Source of the DNA: Bilophila sp964538355
GTDB lineage: Bacteria; Desulfobacterota; Desulfovibrionia; Desulfovibrionales; Desulfovibrionaceae
DNA length: 16,517 nucleotides
Direction: 5' to 3'
Assembly: GCA_964538355.1 (NCBI GenBank)
Contig: CAZIFC010000043.1
Coordinates: 1 to 16,517 of the forward strand
The notes under the pieces are model-generated. The model was not told the origin of the DNA, did no database searches, and worked only from the letters and a program-made list of their open reading frames with translations. Below, piece after piece: positions 1-6,596 of this stretch. How positions within the stretch are numbered: the first letter of the stretch is position 1; each line of letters starts with the position of its first letter. A program made the position numbers and the translations under genes.

Positions 1-57
1 AGAAAGGCTTCCCTCTCCCCTCCCCAAACCCCACCCCTCTCCCTCCCAAGACTTTCA
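1..57 (+). repeat. Intergenic C-rich repeat, copy A (cut by window edge)
   Basis: This pyrimidine-rich stretch matches the tail of the repeat family seen at 10041-10131, 14461-14542 and 14784-14857. The shared order is a CTTCC-rich block, an ACCCC-CCCT block, and then CCCAAGACTTT. It aligns especially well with the reverse complement of the copy at 14784-14857, including the AGAAAGGCTTC start. The hairpin half would lie to the left of the window. Assignment was by eye. Confidence 0.55.
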
Positions 58-130
58 CAGCGGGCCTCAGGTCGGCTTTGCACGGCGTTTCCGGCCCGCT
101 CCCCGTCTCCCTGTTTTCAGATATAGGTAT

Positions 131-153
131 TTGTAATCAATTGTTTTTACAAT
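131..153 (+). promoter_or_regulatory. AT-rich inverted repeat and possible -10 before the exporter gene
   Basis: An AT-rich island in GC-rich DNA holds TTGTA at 131-135 and TACAA at 148-152, an inverted repeat of operator type. A nested palindrome ATTGT-TTTT-ACAAT fills its right half. TACAAT at 148-153 could be a -10 box, but no good -35 lies 16-18 nt upstream. It sits about 60 nt before the exporter start, so a promoter or operator role is plausible but inferred. Confidence 0.35.
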
Positions 154-213
154 GCCGCAACGCTTCCCCCGCAATCTTTTTCTCTCACCTTTGCCACGCA
201 CCACCACACCACC

Positions 214-1071
214 ATGAAGTTTCCCACCACATCCCCGTTCTTCTCTGTCGCCCTGCTCCTCGTATCCATGCTTTCGATACAATGCAGCGCATCGCTTGCC
301 AAAAGCGTCTTTCCGCTCATCGGGCCGGAAGCGACCACGGCTCTGCGCCTCTCCTTCGCCGCGCTGGTGCTGATTCCCGTCATGCGCCCCTGGCGCGTCA
401 AGCTGACGAAAAGGCAGTGGCTGCCCATCGTCCTCTACGGCTTGTCCACCGGACTCATGAACATGTGCTTCTATCAGGCCATCAGCCGCATCCCGCTGGG
501 GGTGGGCGTCGCGCTGGAGTTCACCGGGCCGCTCGCCATTGCCATGCTCGGCTCCCGGCGTCCCATCGACTTTCTGTGGATCGTGCTGGCTGTCTGCGGC
601 CTGTCGCTGCTGCTCCCCATCCATGAATTTTCGGGCGATCTCGATCCGGTGGGCGTCGCCTTCGCGCTTGGGGCGGGGGTCTGCTGGGCGTTGTACATCA
701 TCTTCGGCAAGCGGGCGGGCAATGCCGGAGGTGGCGCGTCCGTGGCTCTTGGCATGCTTGTCGGAGCCTGCGCGATCATGCCTTTCGGGGTGGCCTCGGC
801 AGGTACGGCGATGTTTTCGCTGTCGGTCATCCCGCTGACGCTGGTGCTCGGCATCTTCTCCTCGGCTCTGCCCTACGGGCTGGAAATCGTCGCCCTGAAG
901 CAGCTTCCGTTCCAGACGTTCGGCATCCTCATGAGCCTTGAGCCGGTTCTGGCGGCCCTCTCGGGATTCGTCTTTCTGGGAGAGCAGCTTTCCCTCCCGC
1001 AATGGCTGGCCCTCTTGTGCATCATCGTGGCATCCATCGGCGCGACCATGACTGTCGGGCGCAGAAGCTGA
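214..1071 (+). CDS. rhtA: RhtA-type amino-acid exporter (EamA/DMT superfamily)
   Basis: This 285-residue inner-membrane protein has about ten hydrophobic segments in two EamA halves. It closely resembles RhtA, the threonine/homoserine exporter, in several stretches: SIQCSASLAKSVFPLIG near residues 21-37, VALEFTGPLAIAM near 99-111, LGAGVCWALYIIFGKRAG in the middle, and LPYGLEIVALKQLP followed by TFGILMSLEPVLAALSG in the second half. The length is normal for the family (RhtA is about 295 residues). Its likely role is export of amino acids or related toxic analogues, but the exact substrate is not visible. The ATG at 214 has no recognisable Shine-Dalgarno; upstream is CA-rich. It is kept because the family-conserved N-terminal helix starts right after it. 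The next gene follows after about 120 nt on the same strand. Confidence 0.85.
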   Translation: MKFPTTSPFFSVALLLVSMLSIQCSASLAKSVFPLIGPEATTALRLSFAALVLIPVMRPWRVKLTKRQWLPIVLYGLSTGLMNMCFYQAISRIPLGVGVALEFTGPLAIAMLGSRRPIDFLWIVLAVCGLSLLLPIHEFSGDLDPVGVAFALGAGVCWALYIIFGKRAGNAGGGASVALGMLVGACAIMPFGVASAGTAMFSLSVIPLTLVLGIFSSALPYGLEIVALKQLPFQTFGILMSLEPVLAALSGFVFLGEQLSLPQWLALLCIIVASIGATMTVGRRS

Positions 1072-1190
1072 GACGGCGCGGACTTGTCTTTTTTGCCGCG
1101 AACCTCTACACCGGGGCTTTATGATGCCTGACGCCGCACCTGCCCGGCGCACTCCCGCAAACCGCCCTTCCCCGAAGGATGCCTGATACC

Positions 1191-2366
1191 ATGACCATGA
1201 TTATCCTGCTCTCGGCCTTTATCGGGCTGTACGTCGTCGTACGGCTCATTCTGCCTTCCGGCATGAACGGGCTTCTCAAGTTTCTGCTCAGCCTCGCCGC
1301 GCTCATCTTCGCCGAAAAGCCCTTCCTCGCCCAGCTCATCTACGGCAACGGTACGATAGCCGCCTTCATGCCCCAGCCCGTGCAGCTCGTATCGGGCTAC
1401 CTGCACGCGCTTGTCGTCGTGCTCTTTCTCCTGCTTCTGGTGCGGGACTTTCTGCTCCTCCTCACATGGCCTTTCCGCCGGCCTTCGGGGAGGCGCAGGG
1501 TGTATTACGGACGGAAGGAAAAACGGCAGGCTTCCGGCTTCTTCGCCTTTTTGCTGACGCTGATTGCCTTGGTGCTGACCGGATACGGGATGCGCGAGGC
1601 CCTGCGGGTTCCTTCCGTGCACGAGGTCCGCATCCAGATCCCCGGCCTGCCCGACGCCCTGAACGGCTTCCGCATCGCCCAGCTTTCGGATCTGCACATC
1701 GGGCCTGCCTTCGGGCGCGAATGGCTTTCGGACGTCGTAGCCCGGACGGATTCGCTCAACCCCGACCTCATCGCGATCACCGGCGACATCGTGGACGGCT
1801 CGCCGTCACGCCTTGCCGACGATGTGGCTCCGCTTGCCGAGCTGAAGGCGAAATACGGGGCCTTCCTGGTTCCGGGCAACCATGAATACTATTCGGGACT
1901 CCAGCAGTGGCTCCCTGTCTTCCAGCGTCTCGGCATACAGCCTCTGGTAAATGCCAATACCCAGATTCGGATCAACGGAACGCCCCTCGCCATCGCCGGA
2001 GTGACCGATTCCGCCGCCCTGAACTGGGGCGAGGAAGCCCCCGATCCTGAAAAAGCCCTTTCCGGGCTGTCCAAGGATATCGTCAAGATCATGCTTTCGC
2101 ACCGCCCTGCCCTTGCCGCGCAGAGCGCGGGCGCAGGAGCTTCTGTCCAGCTCTCCGGGCATACGCACGGCGGCATGCTGCTGCCGGTGCAGCCTCTGGT
2201 GGCCTTTTTCAACGCAGGCTACTCCAGCGGCTCCTACACGGTGAACGGGATGCCCCTGTATGTGAGCAACGGAGCCGGATTGTGGGGCGGCTTGCTGCTG
2301 CGGCTGTTCGTTCCCTCGGAAATCACGCTCATAACCCTGACCGGATCCGGCTTTGATGCGAACTAG
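1191..2366 (+). CDS. Membrane-anchored metallophosphoesterase
   Basis: This is a 391-residue protein of the calcineurin-like metallophosphoesterase superfamily, YaeI/YkuE-like. About the first 135 residues contain three or four hydrophobic helices separated by a basic RRP-GRRR-RKEKR stretch, so the catalytic domain is tethered to the membrane. The metal-binding motifs appear in order: DLH (167-169), GDIVDG (198-203), GNHE (229-232), SHRP (His304) and GHTHGG (323-328). Family members hydrolyse phosphodiesters or phosphomonoesters using two metal ions; relatives act on UDP-sugar or lipid phosphates, but the substrate here is unknown. The start is uncertain. ATG at 1191 has an AAGGA about 11 nt upstream; ATG at 1179 (395 residues) is in frame but has the GAAGG directly abutting it; 1197 is also possible. 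Confidence 0.88.
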   Translation: MTMIILLSAFIGLYVVVRLILPSGMNGLLKFLLSLAALIFAEKPFLAQLIYGNGTIAAFMPQPVQLVSGYLHALVVVLFLLLLVRDFLLLLTWPFRRPSGRRRVYYGRKEKRQASGFFAFLLTLIALVLTGYGMREALRVPSVHEVRIQIPGLPDALNGFRIAQLSDLHIGPAFGREWLSDVVARTDSLNPDLIAITGDIVDGSPSRLADDVAPLAELKAKYGAFLVPGNHEYYSGLQQWLPVFQRLGIQPLVNANTQIRINGTPLAIAGVTDSAALNWGEEAPDPEKALSGLSKDIVKIMLSHRPALAAQSAGAGASVQLSGHTHGGMLLPVQPLVAFFNAGYSSGSYTVNGMPLYVSNGAGLWGGLLLRLFVPSEITLITLTGSGFDAN

Positions 2367-2559
2367 CCCCTGCCCCCGCGCAAAAGCCGGTTGCGAAAGG
2401 CCGGTTTCCAGTACGGCAAGGCGTGGCAGAACCGCATGGGAACGGCCTTTTCTTCCGTAAAACGGAGCCGGGCAGGGAAAGGGGTTTCCTCGCGGGCTGT
2501 TAGTGCCGTGCCCCTCCCCCGGCAAGGCAAGGTTATCATGCAGGCAAGCCAGTCCGTTA

Positions 2560-2589
2560 TTGACAGTGAAAAAAAGACGATGCTACTTT
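2560..2589 (+). promoter_or_regulatory. Sigma-70-type promoter for the small gene at 2623
   Basis: A perfect -35 TTGACA lies at 2560-2565. After an 18-nt A-rich spacer comes TACTTT at 2584-2589 as a possible -10. The expected transcription start would be about 25-30 nt before the ATG at 2623, which suits a short leader carrying the ribosome-binding site. The -35 is strong and the -10 moderate. Confidence 0.5.
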
Positions 2590-2622
2590 TCAGCTATTCC
2601 TCAAAAGAGGCAGGGAGTACGC

Positions 2623-3006
2623 ATGAATGATCCGACGTTTCCCCCGGCACTGTCCGTGGCTCTCCATCTCGACAACGGCGCAGATATGGAATTTTCCGGC
2701 CGCCCCTTTGCCGGAGGCTCATGGTTTGACGAGGAAACAGGGGAACTGACCCGACAGCGTCTCTACGCGACGGAATCAGGCGAGCATGTCTATTCCATCG
2801 TAACCGGACAGGGCCAGCAGCGCAGCCGCCGCGCCTACCGCGTCTCCATGCACGGCGATGCCTGCACCATCAGCGACGGGCGCACGGAAATGACGCTGGA
2901 TCTTGAAATGCTCATGCTTGCGGTCCGTGCCCTTGCCGGACTCGACAAGGACGACGCGCCAACCCTCGACTCCGTGGAAGAAACCCTCCGCGCCGCAAAC
3001 TGCTGA
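2623..3006 (+). CDS. Small acidic protein of unknown function (127 aa)
   Basis: I do not recognise this protein. It starts MNDPTFPPALSVALHLDNG and ends EETLRAANC. It is acidic, with no signal peptide or membrane segment, so it is probably cytoplasmic. The middle (about 35-95) alternates polar and hydrophobic residues in short beta-like stretches (RLYATESGEHVYSIVTGQ, AYRVSMHGDACTISDG), and a helical LDLEMLMLAVRALAGLDKD follows. The start at 2623 is chosen for the purine-rich GAGGCAGGGAG about 5 nt upstream; the same frame is open to 2503 but has no ribosome site there. It has its own likely promoter (2560-2589) and is followed by a strong terminator (3066-3112), so it looks monocistronic. Its codon use matches its neighbours. 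Confidence 0.75.
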   Translation: MNDPTFPPALSVALHLDNGADMEFSGRPFAGGSWFDEETGELTRQRLYATESGEHVYSIVTGQGQQRSRRAYRVSMHGDACTISDGRTEMTLDLEMLMLAVRALAGLDKDDAPTLDSVEETLRAANC

Positions 3007-3065
3007 GCACCGCTCTTTCCGCAAAAAGCCTTCCGCGGCGACAAGGGTGTCCTTCAGATACAAAA

Positions 3066-3112
3066 GCAGGCGACGACCCCAATATGGGGCTGTCGCCTGC
3101 TGTCTTTTTTTC
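3066..3112 (+). terminator. Strong intrinsic terminator after the 2623 gene
   Basis: A near-perfect stem of about 15 bp starts GCAGGCGAC and closes with GTCGCCTGC, with an inner CCCC/GGGG pairing around an AATAT loop. TGTCTTTTTTT follows on the plus strand. On the minus strand the same stem is followed by only TTTTG, so it may weakly stop transcription of yggS as well. Confidence 0.9.
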
Positions 3113-3182
3113 CGATGCCCCTCTAGGCCTTGAAAGAGGGATGCGTCCTGCGCGGACGCCGTGCAGCGTTGGCGCGGGAAAA

Positions 3183-3893
3183 CTAGGCCTTCACGGGACG
3201 GGGACCGAAAATGTCGGTCCCGACACGAACGAGCGTCGCGCCTTCCTCAACGGCCTGCACGCAGTCGCCGGACATGCCCATGGAAAGTTCGGGCAGCCGG
3301 ATGCCGAGGCGGGTTTCCAGATCGTCGCGCAGCTCGCGGAGGCGGGCGAAATAGGGGCGGGCGGCCTCGCCGTCATCAAAGAACGGCGGCAGGCACATCA
3401 GGCCCCGCACTTCAAGGCGCGGCAGAGCCAGCACGGATTCGGCAAGCGCGGGCAGAGCATCCTCGTCCACGCCGGCCTTTTGCGGCTCATTGCCGATATT
3501 CACCTGAAGCAGCACCCGCTGCACCGGAACGGATTCCGGCAGGCGGCGGGCCAGCGTCTCCGCAAACTTGACATTGTCCACCGTGTGGATGAGGGCAAAG
3601 CGTCCGGTCACGTCCTTGGCCTTGTTGGTCTGGACATGCCCGATGCAATGCCACTCCACCTCGAGATCCGGCAGGGCGTCCTGCTTGCCGAGGGCTTCCT
3701 GCACATAGTTCTCGCCAAAAACCCGTTGCCCGAACCCGTAGGCCGCAAGAATGGCCTCCACAGGATGAAGCTTCGACACGGCAATGAGGCGCACGTCTTC
3801 CGGCTTGCGCCCTGCGATGCGGGCGGCCTCGGCAAGGCGTTCGCGCACGGATTCGAGACGTTCCCCAAGAGCTGCTGTTTCTGACGGATTCAT
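3183..3893 (-). CDS. yggS: YggS/PLPBP family pyridoxal-phosphate homeostasis protein
   Basis: This 236-residue protein belongs to the YggS (PLPBP/PROSC) family, a fold-III PLP-binding protein without known enzymatic activity that controls cytosolic pyridoxal phosphate and amino-acid homeostasis. The PLP lysine is in AVSKLHP (Lys41). Other family signatures are FGENYVQEA, CIGHVQTNK, HTVDNVKFAE, VNIGNEPQKAGV, RGLMCLPP, and the C-terminal LSMGMSGD-EGATLVRVGTDIFG. The length is normal. The ATG at 3893 lies 4 nt after the era stop codon, and its ribosome site (GGAG) is inside the end of era, so it is probably translated from the era message. The reading frame is open farther upstream, but that part overlaps era and is not family-like. 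Confidence 0.93.
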   Translation of the reverse strand: MNPSETAALGERLESVRERLAEAARIAGRKPEDVRLIAVSKLHPVEAILAAYGFGQRVFGENYVQEALGKQDALPDLEVEWHCIGHVQTNKAKDVTGRFALIHTVDNVKFAETLARRLPESVPVQRVLLQVNIGNEPQKAGVDEDALPALAESVLALPRLEVRGLMCLPPFFDDGEAARPYFARLRELRDDLETRLGIRLPELSMGMSGDCVQAVEEGATLVRVGTDIFGPRPVKA

Positions 3894-3897
3894 GATG

Positions 3898-4833
3898 CTA
3901 GTACTCCGTTTCCGCTCCGAAGCCGAGGCTGTGCAGGAACTGGGGATCGTCAACCCAGTCCTCGCGGACCTTGACCCAAAGCTCAAGGTGGACCTTCTTT
4001 TCGACCATATCCCGGATTTCCTTGCGGGCGGCCGTGCCTATGGCCTTGATGCCCTCGCCGCCGCGCCCGATGACCATCGCCTTGTGCGAAGGCTTCGCCA
4101 CATAGATGGCGGCATGGATGAGCACGCGATCTTCTTCCTCATCCCAGACTTCCACGTCCACGGCGACGGAATAGGGGACTTCCTGATAGAGCTTGTCGAA
4201 CAGTTTTTCGCGGATGATTTCCGCCGCCATGAACTTCATGGGCGCGGTGGAAAGCTGATCCTCGGGATACTGGGCCTCGCCTTCGGGCAGGTGGGAGCGG
4301 ATAAGCTCGAGAAGCTGCTCCATCCCGTTGCGGCGCAGGGCCGAAGCCGGGAAAAGCTCGGCCTTCGGGAACATCTGGGCCACGTTTTCCAGAAGGGGAA
4401 GCATGCGCGACTTGTCGTGGAACAGGTCGACCTTGTTGATCACGACCACAACGGGGCGTTCCTCTTCGGCAAGCGGCTGGATAAGCGGAGCGAGATCCCG
4501 CTCCATGAATTCGGGCTTGCGCAGATACAGGTCGCCGTCAATGACGAGGACAATGCAGTTTGCCACCGCAAAGCTCTGCCATGCGGACTGAACCATGATC
4601 TTGCCAAGCTGCCCGCGGGTCTGCCCGCGCAGGGCATGGATGCCAGGGGTGTCCATGAAAATGACCTGCGCGTCCTTCTGCGTCAGGATACCGACGATAC
4701 GGTTGCGGGTCGTCTGGGGCTTTGCGGTGACGATAGCGACCTTCTGCCCCACAAGGGCGTTGGTCAGCGTGGATTTGCCGGCATTCGGCGGACCCATCAA
4801 TGCTACCCATCCGCAACGGTGTGCTGTAGCCAT
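3898..4833 (-). CDS. era: GTPase Era (16S rRNA / 30S assembly)
   Basis: Era is an essential GTPase that binds the 3' end of 16S rRNA and helps mature the 30S subunit. This copy has 311 residues, close to the usual 300. The GTPase domain shows G1 GPPNAGKST (14-22), a threonine-rich switch I (KPQTTRNR), G3 DTPG (61-64), G4 NKVD (133-136) and G5 SAL (164-166). The C-terminal KH domain has VIGRGGEGIKAIG (GRGG at 256-259, where many homologues have GKGG) and ends with W-V-ED-WVDD. The start at 4833 is preceded by GAGGAGAG at good spacing. It lies between the lipoprotein gene (67-nt gap) and yggS (4-nt gap), and is likely co-transcribed with both. Confidence 0.97.
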   Translation of the reverse strand: MATAHRCGWVALMGPPNAGKSTLTNALVGQKVAIVTAKPQTTRNRIVGILTQKDAQVIFMDTPGIHALRGQTRGQLGKIMVQSAWQSFAVANCIVLVIDGDLYLRKPEFMERDLAPLIQPLAEEERPVVVVINKVDLFHDKSRMLPLLENVAQMFPKAELFPASALRRNGMEQLLELIRSHLPEGEAQYPEDQLSTAPMKFMAAEIIREKLFDKLYQEVPYSVAVDVEVWDEEEDRVLIHAAIYVAKPSHKAMVIGRGGEGIKAIGTAARKEIRDMVEKKVHLELWVKVREDWVDDPQFLHSLGFGAETEY

Positions 4834-4900
4834 ATACTCTCCTCAAAAAAACAAATACGTTGGTTTACGCCTGCCAAAGGCAGGATTGCATCAAAATATC

Positions 4901-5302
4901 TCAGGCGGACGGAAGCGCAATCAGCCGCGCGGGACGGCGCATGCGCCATTCACCGGGCTGCACTTCCACCACGTCCTCCTCCCAGAGGCCCTCAAGCCGG
5001 TACACACGCCAGAGGCCGGGGAGCAATTCGTGATCCTGTTCCAGCCGCTGCTCGATCATCCGAGCCATCTCCTCCGTGCAAAAGACGGGGAGATCCTCGT
5101 AACGGCCTTCCGAAGCCAGCAACGTCGCTTCGTCGTGCTGAATATACTGCATATACGACGCGGGCGCGAGAACAAAAATGCCCTTGCACTCGGAACGTTC
5201 TTCCTGAACGGGTTCCTCAATGAGTATTTTTTTCTCGCCGCACCCGGAAACGCCAAGGCATGCGGCCAACGCCAGACCTATAGAAAGGCTCCCATATTGC
5301 AT
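4901..5302 (-). CDS. Small lipoprotein of unknown function
   Basis: This is a 133-residue protein with a short lipoprotein signal peptide: MQYGSLSIGLALAACLGVSG, then Cys21 in a GVSGC lipobox, followed by GEKK. The mature part is acidic and contains FVLAPASYMQYIQHDEATLL, a helical EEMARMIEQRLEQDHELLPG, and a basic end (EWRMRRPARLIAL). It is predicted to be anchored to a membrane on the periplasmic side; after Cys21 is Gly, with no Asp retention signal. I do not recognise a family. The start at 5302 is chosen because it gives a normal signal peptide and has AGGA about 5 nt upstream; the frame opens at 5341 but the extra residues would spoil the signal. It lies 67 nt before era on the same strand, so co-transcription is possible. 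Confidence 0.75.
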   Translation of the reverse strand: MQYGSLSIGLALAACLGVSGCGEKKILIEEPVQEERSECKGIFVLAPASYMQYIQHDEATLLASEGRYEDLPVFCTEEMARMIEQRLEQDHELLPGLWRVYRLEGLWEEDVVEVQPGEWRMRRPARLIALPSA

Positions 5303-5497
5303 CGTTCCTACTCCAGAAGCACCAGAAAAACCATGATTCACACAAGCATGAGGGAAAGGGACAACGGCACCTCCCGCGGATGCTCCGCAGTCTCCCCGCC
5401 GGAACCGCCCTCCCCAGACGCTTTCACAGGGTCTGTTTCGCTACCGGAATACGACGCCAGCGTCAAGGATGACGGCGTGATATCGGGAAGAAGAATG

Positions 5498-5533
5498 AAA
5501 AAAAGCCACCGGGAGGCAAACCCCGGTGGCTTT
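5498..5533 (-). terminator. Intrinsic terminator after htpX
   Basis: AAAGCCACCGGG pairs with CCCGGTGGCTTT in a perfect 12-bp stem with an 8-nt loop. On the minus strand it is followed by a run of T (A's at about 5497-5504). It begins 15 nt past the htpX stop codon. Confidence 0.88.
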
Positions 5534-5547
5534 CACAACAACCCGTA

Positions 5548-6408
5548 TTATCTGACTCCGGCCATTTCGCGCAGGCGCGCGATGCGATCGTCAATGTCCG
5601 GGTGCGTGCTGAACAGCTTGGCCATGCCGCCGCCGAACAGCGGCGCGACGATGAACATTTCCGCCGTGGTGGGATTGCCGTTCTGCATGGGGATGCGCTG
5701 GTTCCACGACTGGAGCTTGCCGAGCGCGGAGGCAAGGGCAAGCGGCTGTCCGCAGAAGCGCGCGCCGCTGGCATCCGCCAGATATTCCCGGGAACGGGAA
5801 ATGGCAAACTGGATCAGCGAGGCCGCAATGGGGGCAACAATGGCAAGCACCAGAGCCATGAGCGGATTGCCGCCTCCCTCGCCTTCCTCGTTGCTGCGCC
5901 CCATGCCGAAGATGGCGGCAAACTGCATGAAATTCGCGATGGAAACGATGGTCGAGGCCATGACCCCGGCAACCGTCTGGATCAGGATGTCGCGGTTGGC
6001 GATATGGGCGATTTCGTGGGCGAGCACGCCTTTCAGCTCCTCGGGAGAGAGCAGGCGCAGGATGCCTTCCGTCACCGCAACCACGCTGTTTTCGGGATTG
6101 CGGCCCGTAGCGAAGGCGTTGGGAGCCTCCTCGGGGACAACGGCGATGCGGGGCATGGGAATCTGGGCGTTATGGGACAGCTCGCGGACCATGACATAAA
6201 TCATGGGAGCTTCGCTCTCGGACAGTTCGCGGGCCTGATACATTCTCAGGACGATCTTGTCGGAATACCAGTAACTCCCCACGTTCATGATCAGGGCGAG
6301 GCCAAAGGCGATGACGATGCCCGTCTTGCCGCCCAAGGCTCCACCCAGGACAATGATGAGGCCGGACAGAAGGGCAAGCAACATGAAAGTTTTCAGTTGG
6401 CTGGTCAC
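5548..6408 (-). CDS. htpX: Zinc metalloprotease HtpX
   Basis: HtpX is a heat-shock-type M48 membrane protease that takes part in quality control of inner-membrane proteins. This 286-residue copy has two N-terminal hydrophobic helices (about 7-25 and 30-47), the zinc motif HEIAH (131-135) within GVLAHEIAHIANRDIL, two further helices (about 145-165 and 183-203), and SREYLAD, whose Glu208 is the expected third zinc ligand. NAFATGRNPENS, ahead of the active site, is typical. The C-terminus has TAEMFIVAPLFGG and LFSTHPDIDDRI, also family hallmarks. Translation starts at a GTG (6406-6408) with AAGGAG 9 nt upstream. It has a good promoter (6472-6500) and a terminator (5498-5533), so it is a single-gene unit. 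Confidence 0.96.
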   Translation of the reverse strand: MTSQLKTFMLLALLSGLIIVLGGALGGKTGIVIAFGLALIMNVGSYWYSDKIVLRMYQARELSESEAPMIYVMVRELSHNAQIPMPRIAVVPEEAPNAFATGRNPENSVVAVTEGILRLLSPEELKGVLAHEIAHIANRDILIQTVAGVMASTIVSIANFMQFAAIFGMGRSNEEGEGGGNPLMALVLAIVAPIAASLIQFAISRSREYLADASGARFCGQPLALASALGKLQSWNQRIPMQNGNPTTAEMFIVAPLFGGGMAKLFSTHPDIDDRIARLREMAGVR

Positions 6409-6417
6409 GGGATAGTT

Positions 6418-6423
6418 CTCCTT
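6418..6423 (-). promoter_or_regulatory. Ribosome-binding site fixing the GTG start of htpX
   Basis: AAGGAG on the minus strand, 9 nt before GTG at 6408. No ATG in frame nearby gives the expected HtpX N-terminus. Confidence 0.75.
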
Positions 6424-6471
6424 TGATGGTGGATCTTCGCCCGCAGCCGGACGAAGGCTCTTTGTTTCCTA

Positions 6472-6500
6472 GTTATAGGGTCGGGAAAAGGCTTTGGCAA
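6472..6500 (-). promoter_or_regulatory. Sigma-70-type promoter for htpX
   Basis: Read on the minus strand: TTGCCA (6500-6495), a 17-nt spacer, then TATAAC (6477-6472). The hexamers score 5/6 or close to it and the spacing is optimal. It points toward htpX, with a leader of roughly 55-60 nt. No heat-shock (sigma-32) consensus was obvious by eye. Confidence 0.6.
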
Positions 6501-6583
6501 GGGCAGGCGGGGTTTCCCTGCCGCGGGCTTTTGCGCTACCCTTTGCAGGGATGCCGCGGCCCGAAGCCGACAATCCGCATCCC

Positions 6584-6591
6584 AAAGGAGG
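6584..6591 (+). promoter_or_regulatory. Strong ribosome-binding site fixing the GTG start at 6597
   Basis: AAAGGAGG lies 5 nt before GTG 6597. The frame is open for another 58 codons upstream, but that part has no family resemblance, so this site decides the start. Confidence 0.85.
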
Positions 6592-6596
6592 TTCTT

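Noticed and set aside
67..1152. 361-codon minus-strand frame opposite the exporter gene
   Set aside because: Its low-complexity, charge-rich composition (many R, H, Q, G) is typical of antisense frames; the plus strand has a clear RhtA homologue.
1072..1190. Promoter before the metallophosphoesterase gene (TATGAT near 1120)
   Set aside because: A good -10-like hexamer is present but no -35 is found at 16-18 nt upstream.
2391..2630. 79-codon plus-strand frame before the 2623 gene
   Set aside because: It has no ribosome site, contains the likely promoter of the next gene, and has unusual composition.
3143..3159. Terminator for yggS (GCGTCC/GGACGC stem)
   Set aside because: The stem is clear, but on the minus strand it is followed by ATCCCTCTTTC rather than a T run.
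3784..5223. Long plus-strand open frame opposite era, yggS and the lipoprotein gene
   Set aside because: It is a shadow of well-supported minus-strand genes; there is no ribosome site or recognisable domain.
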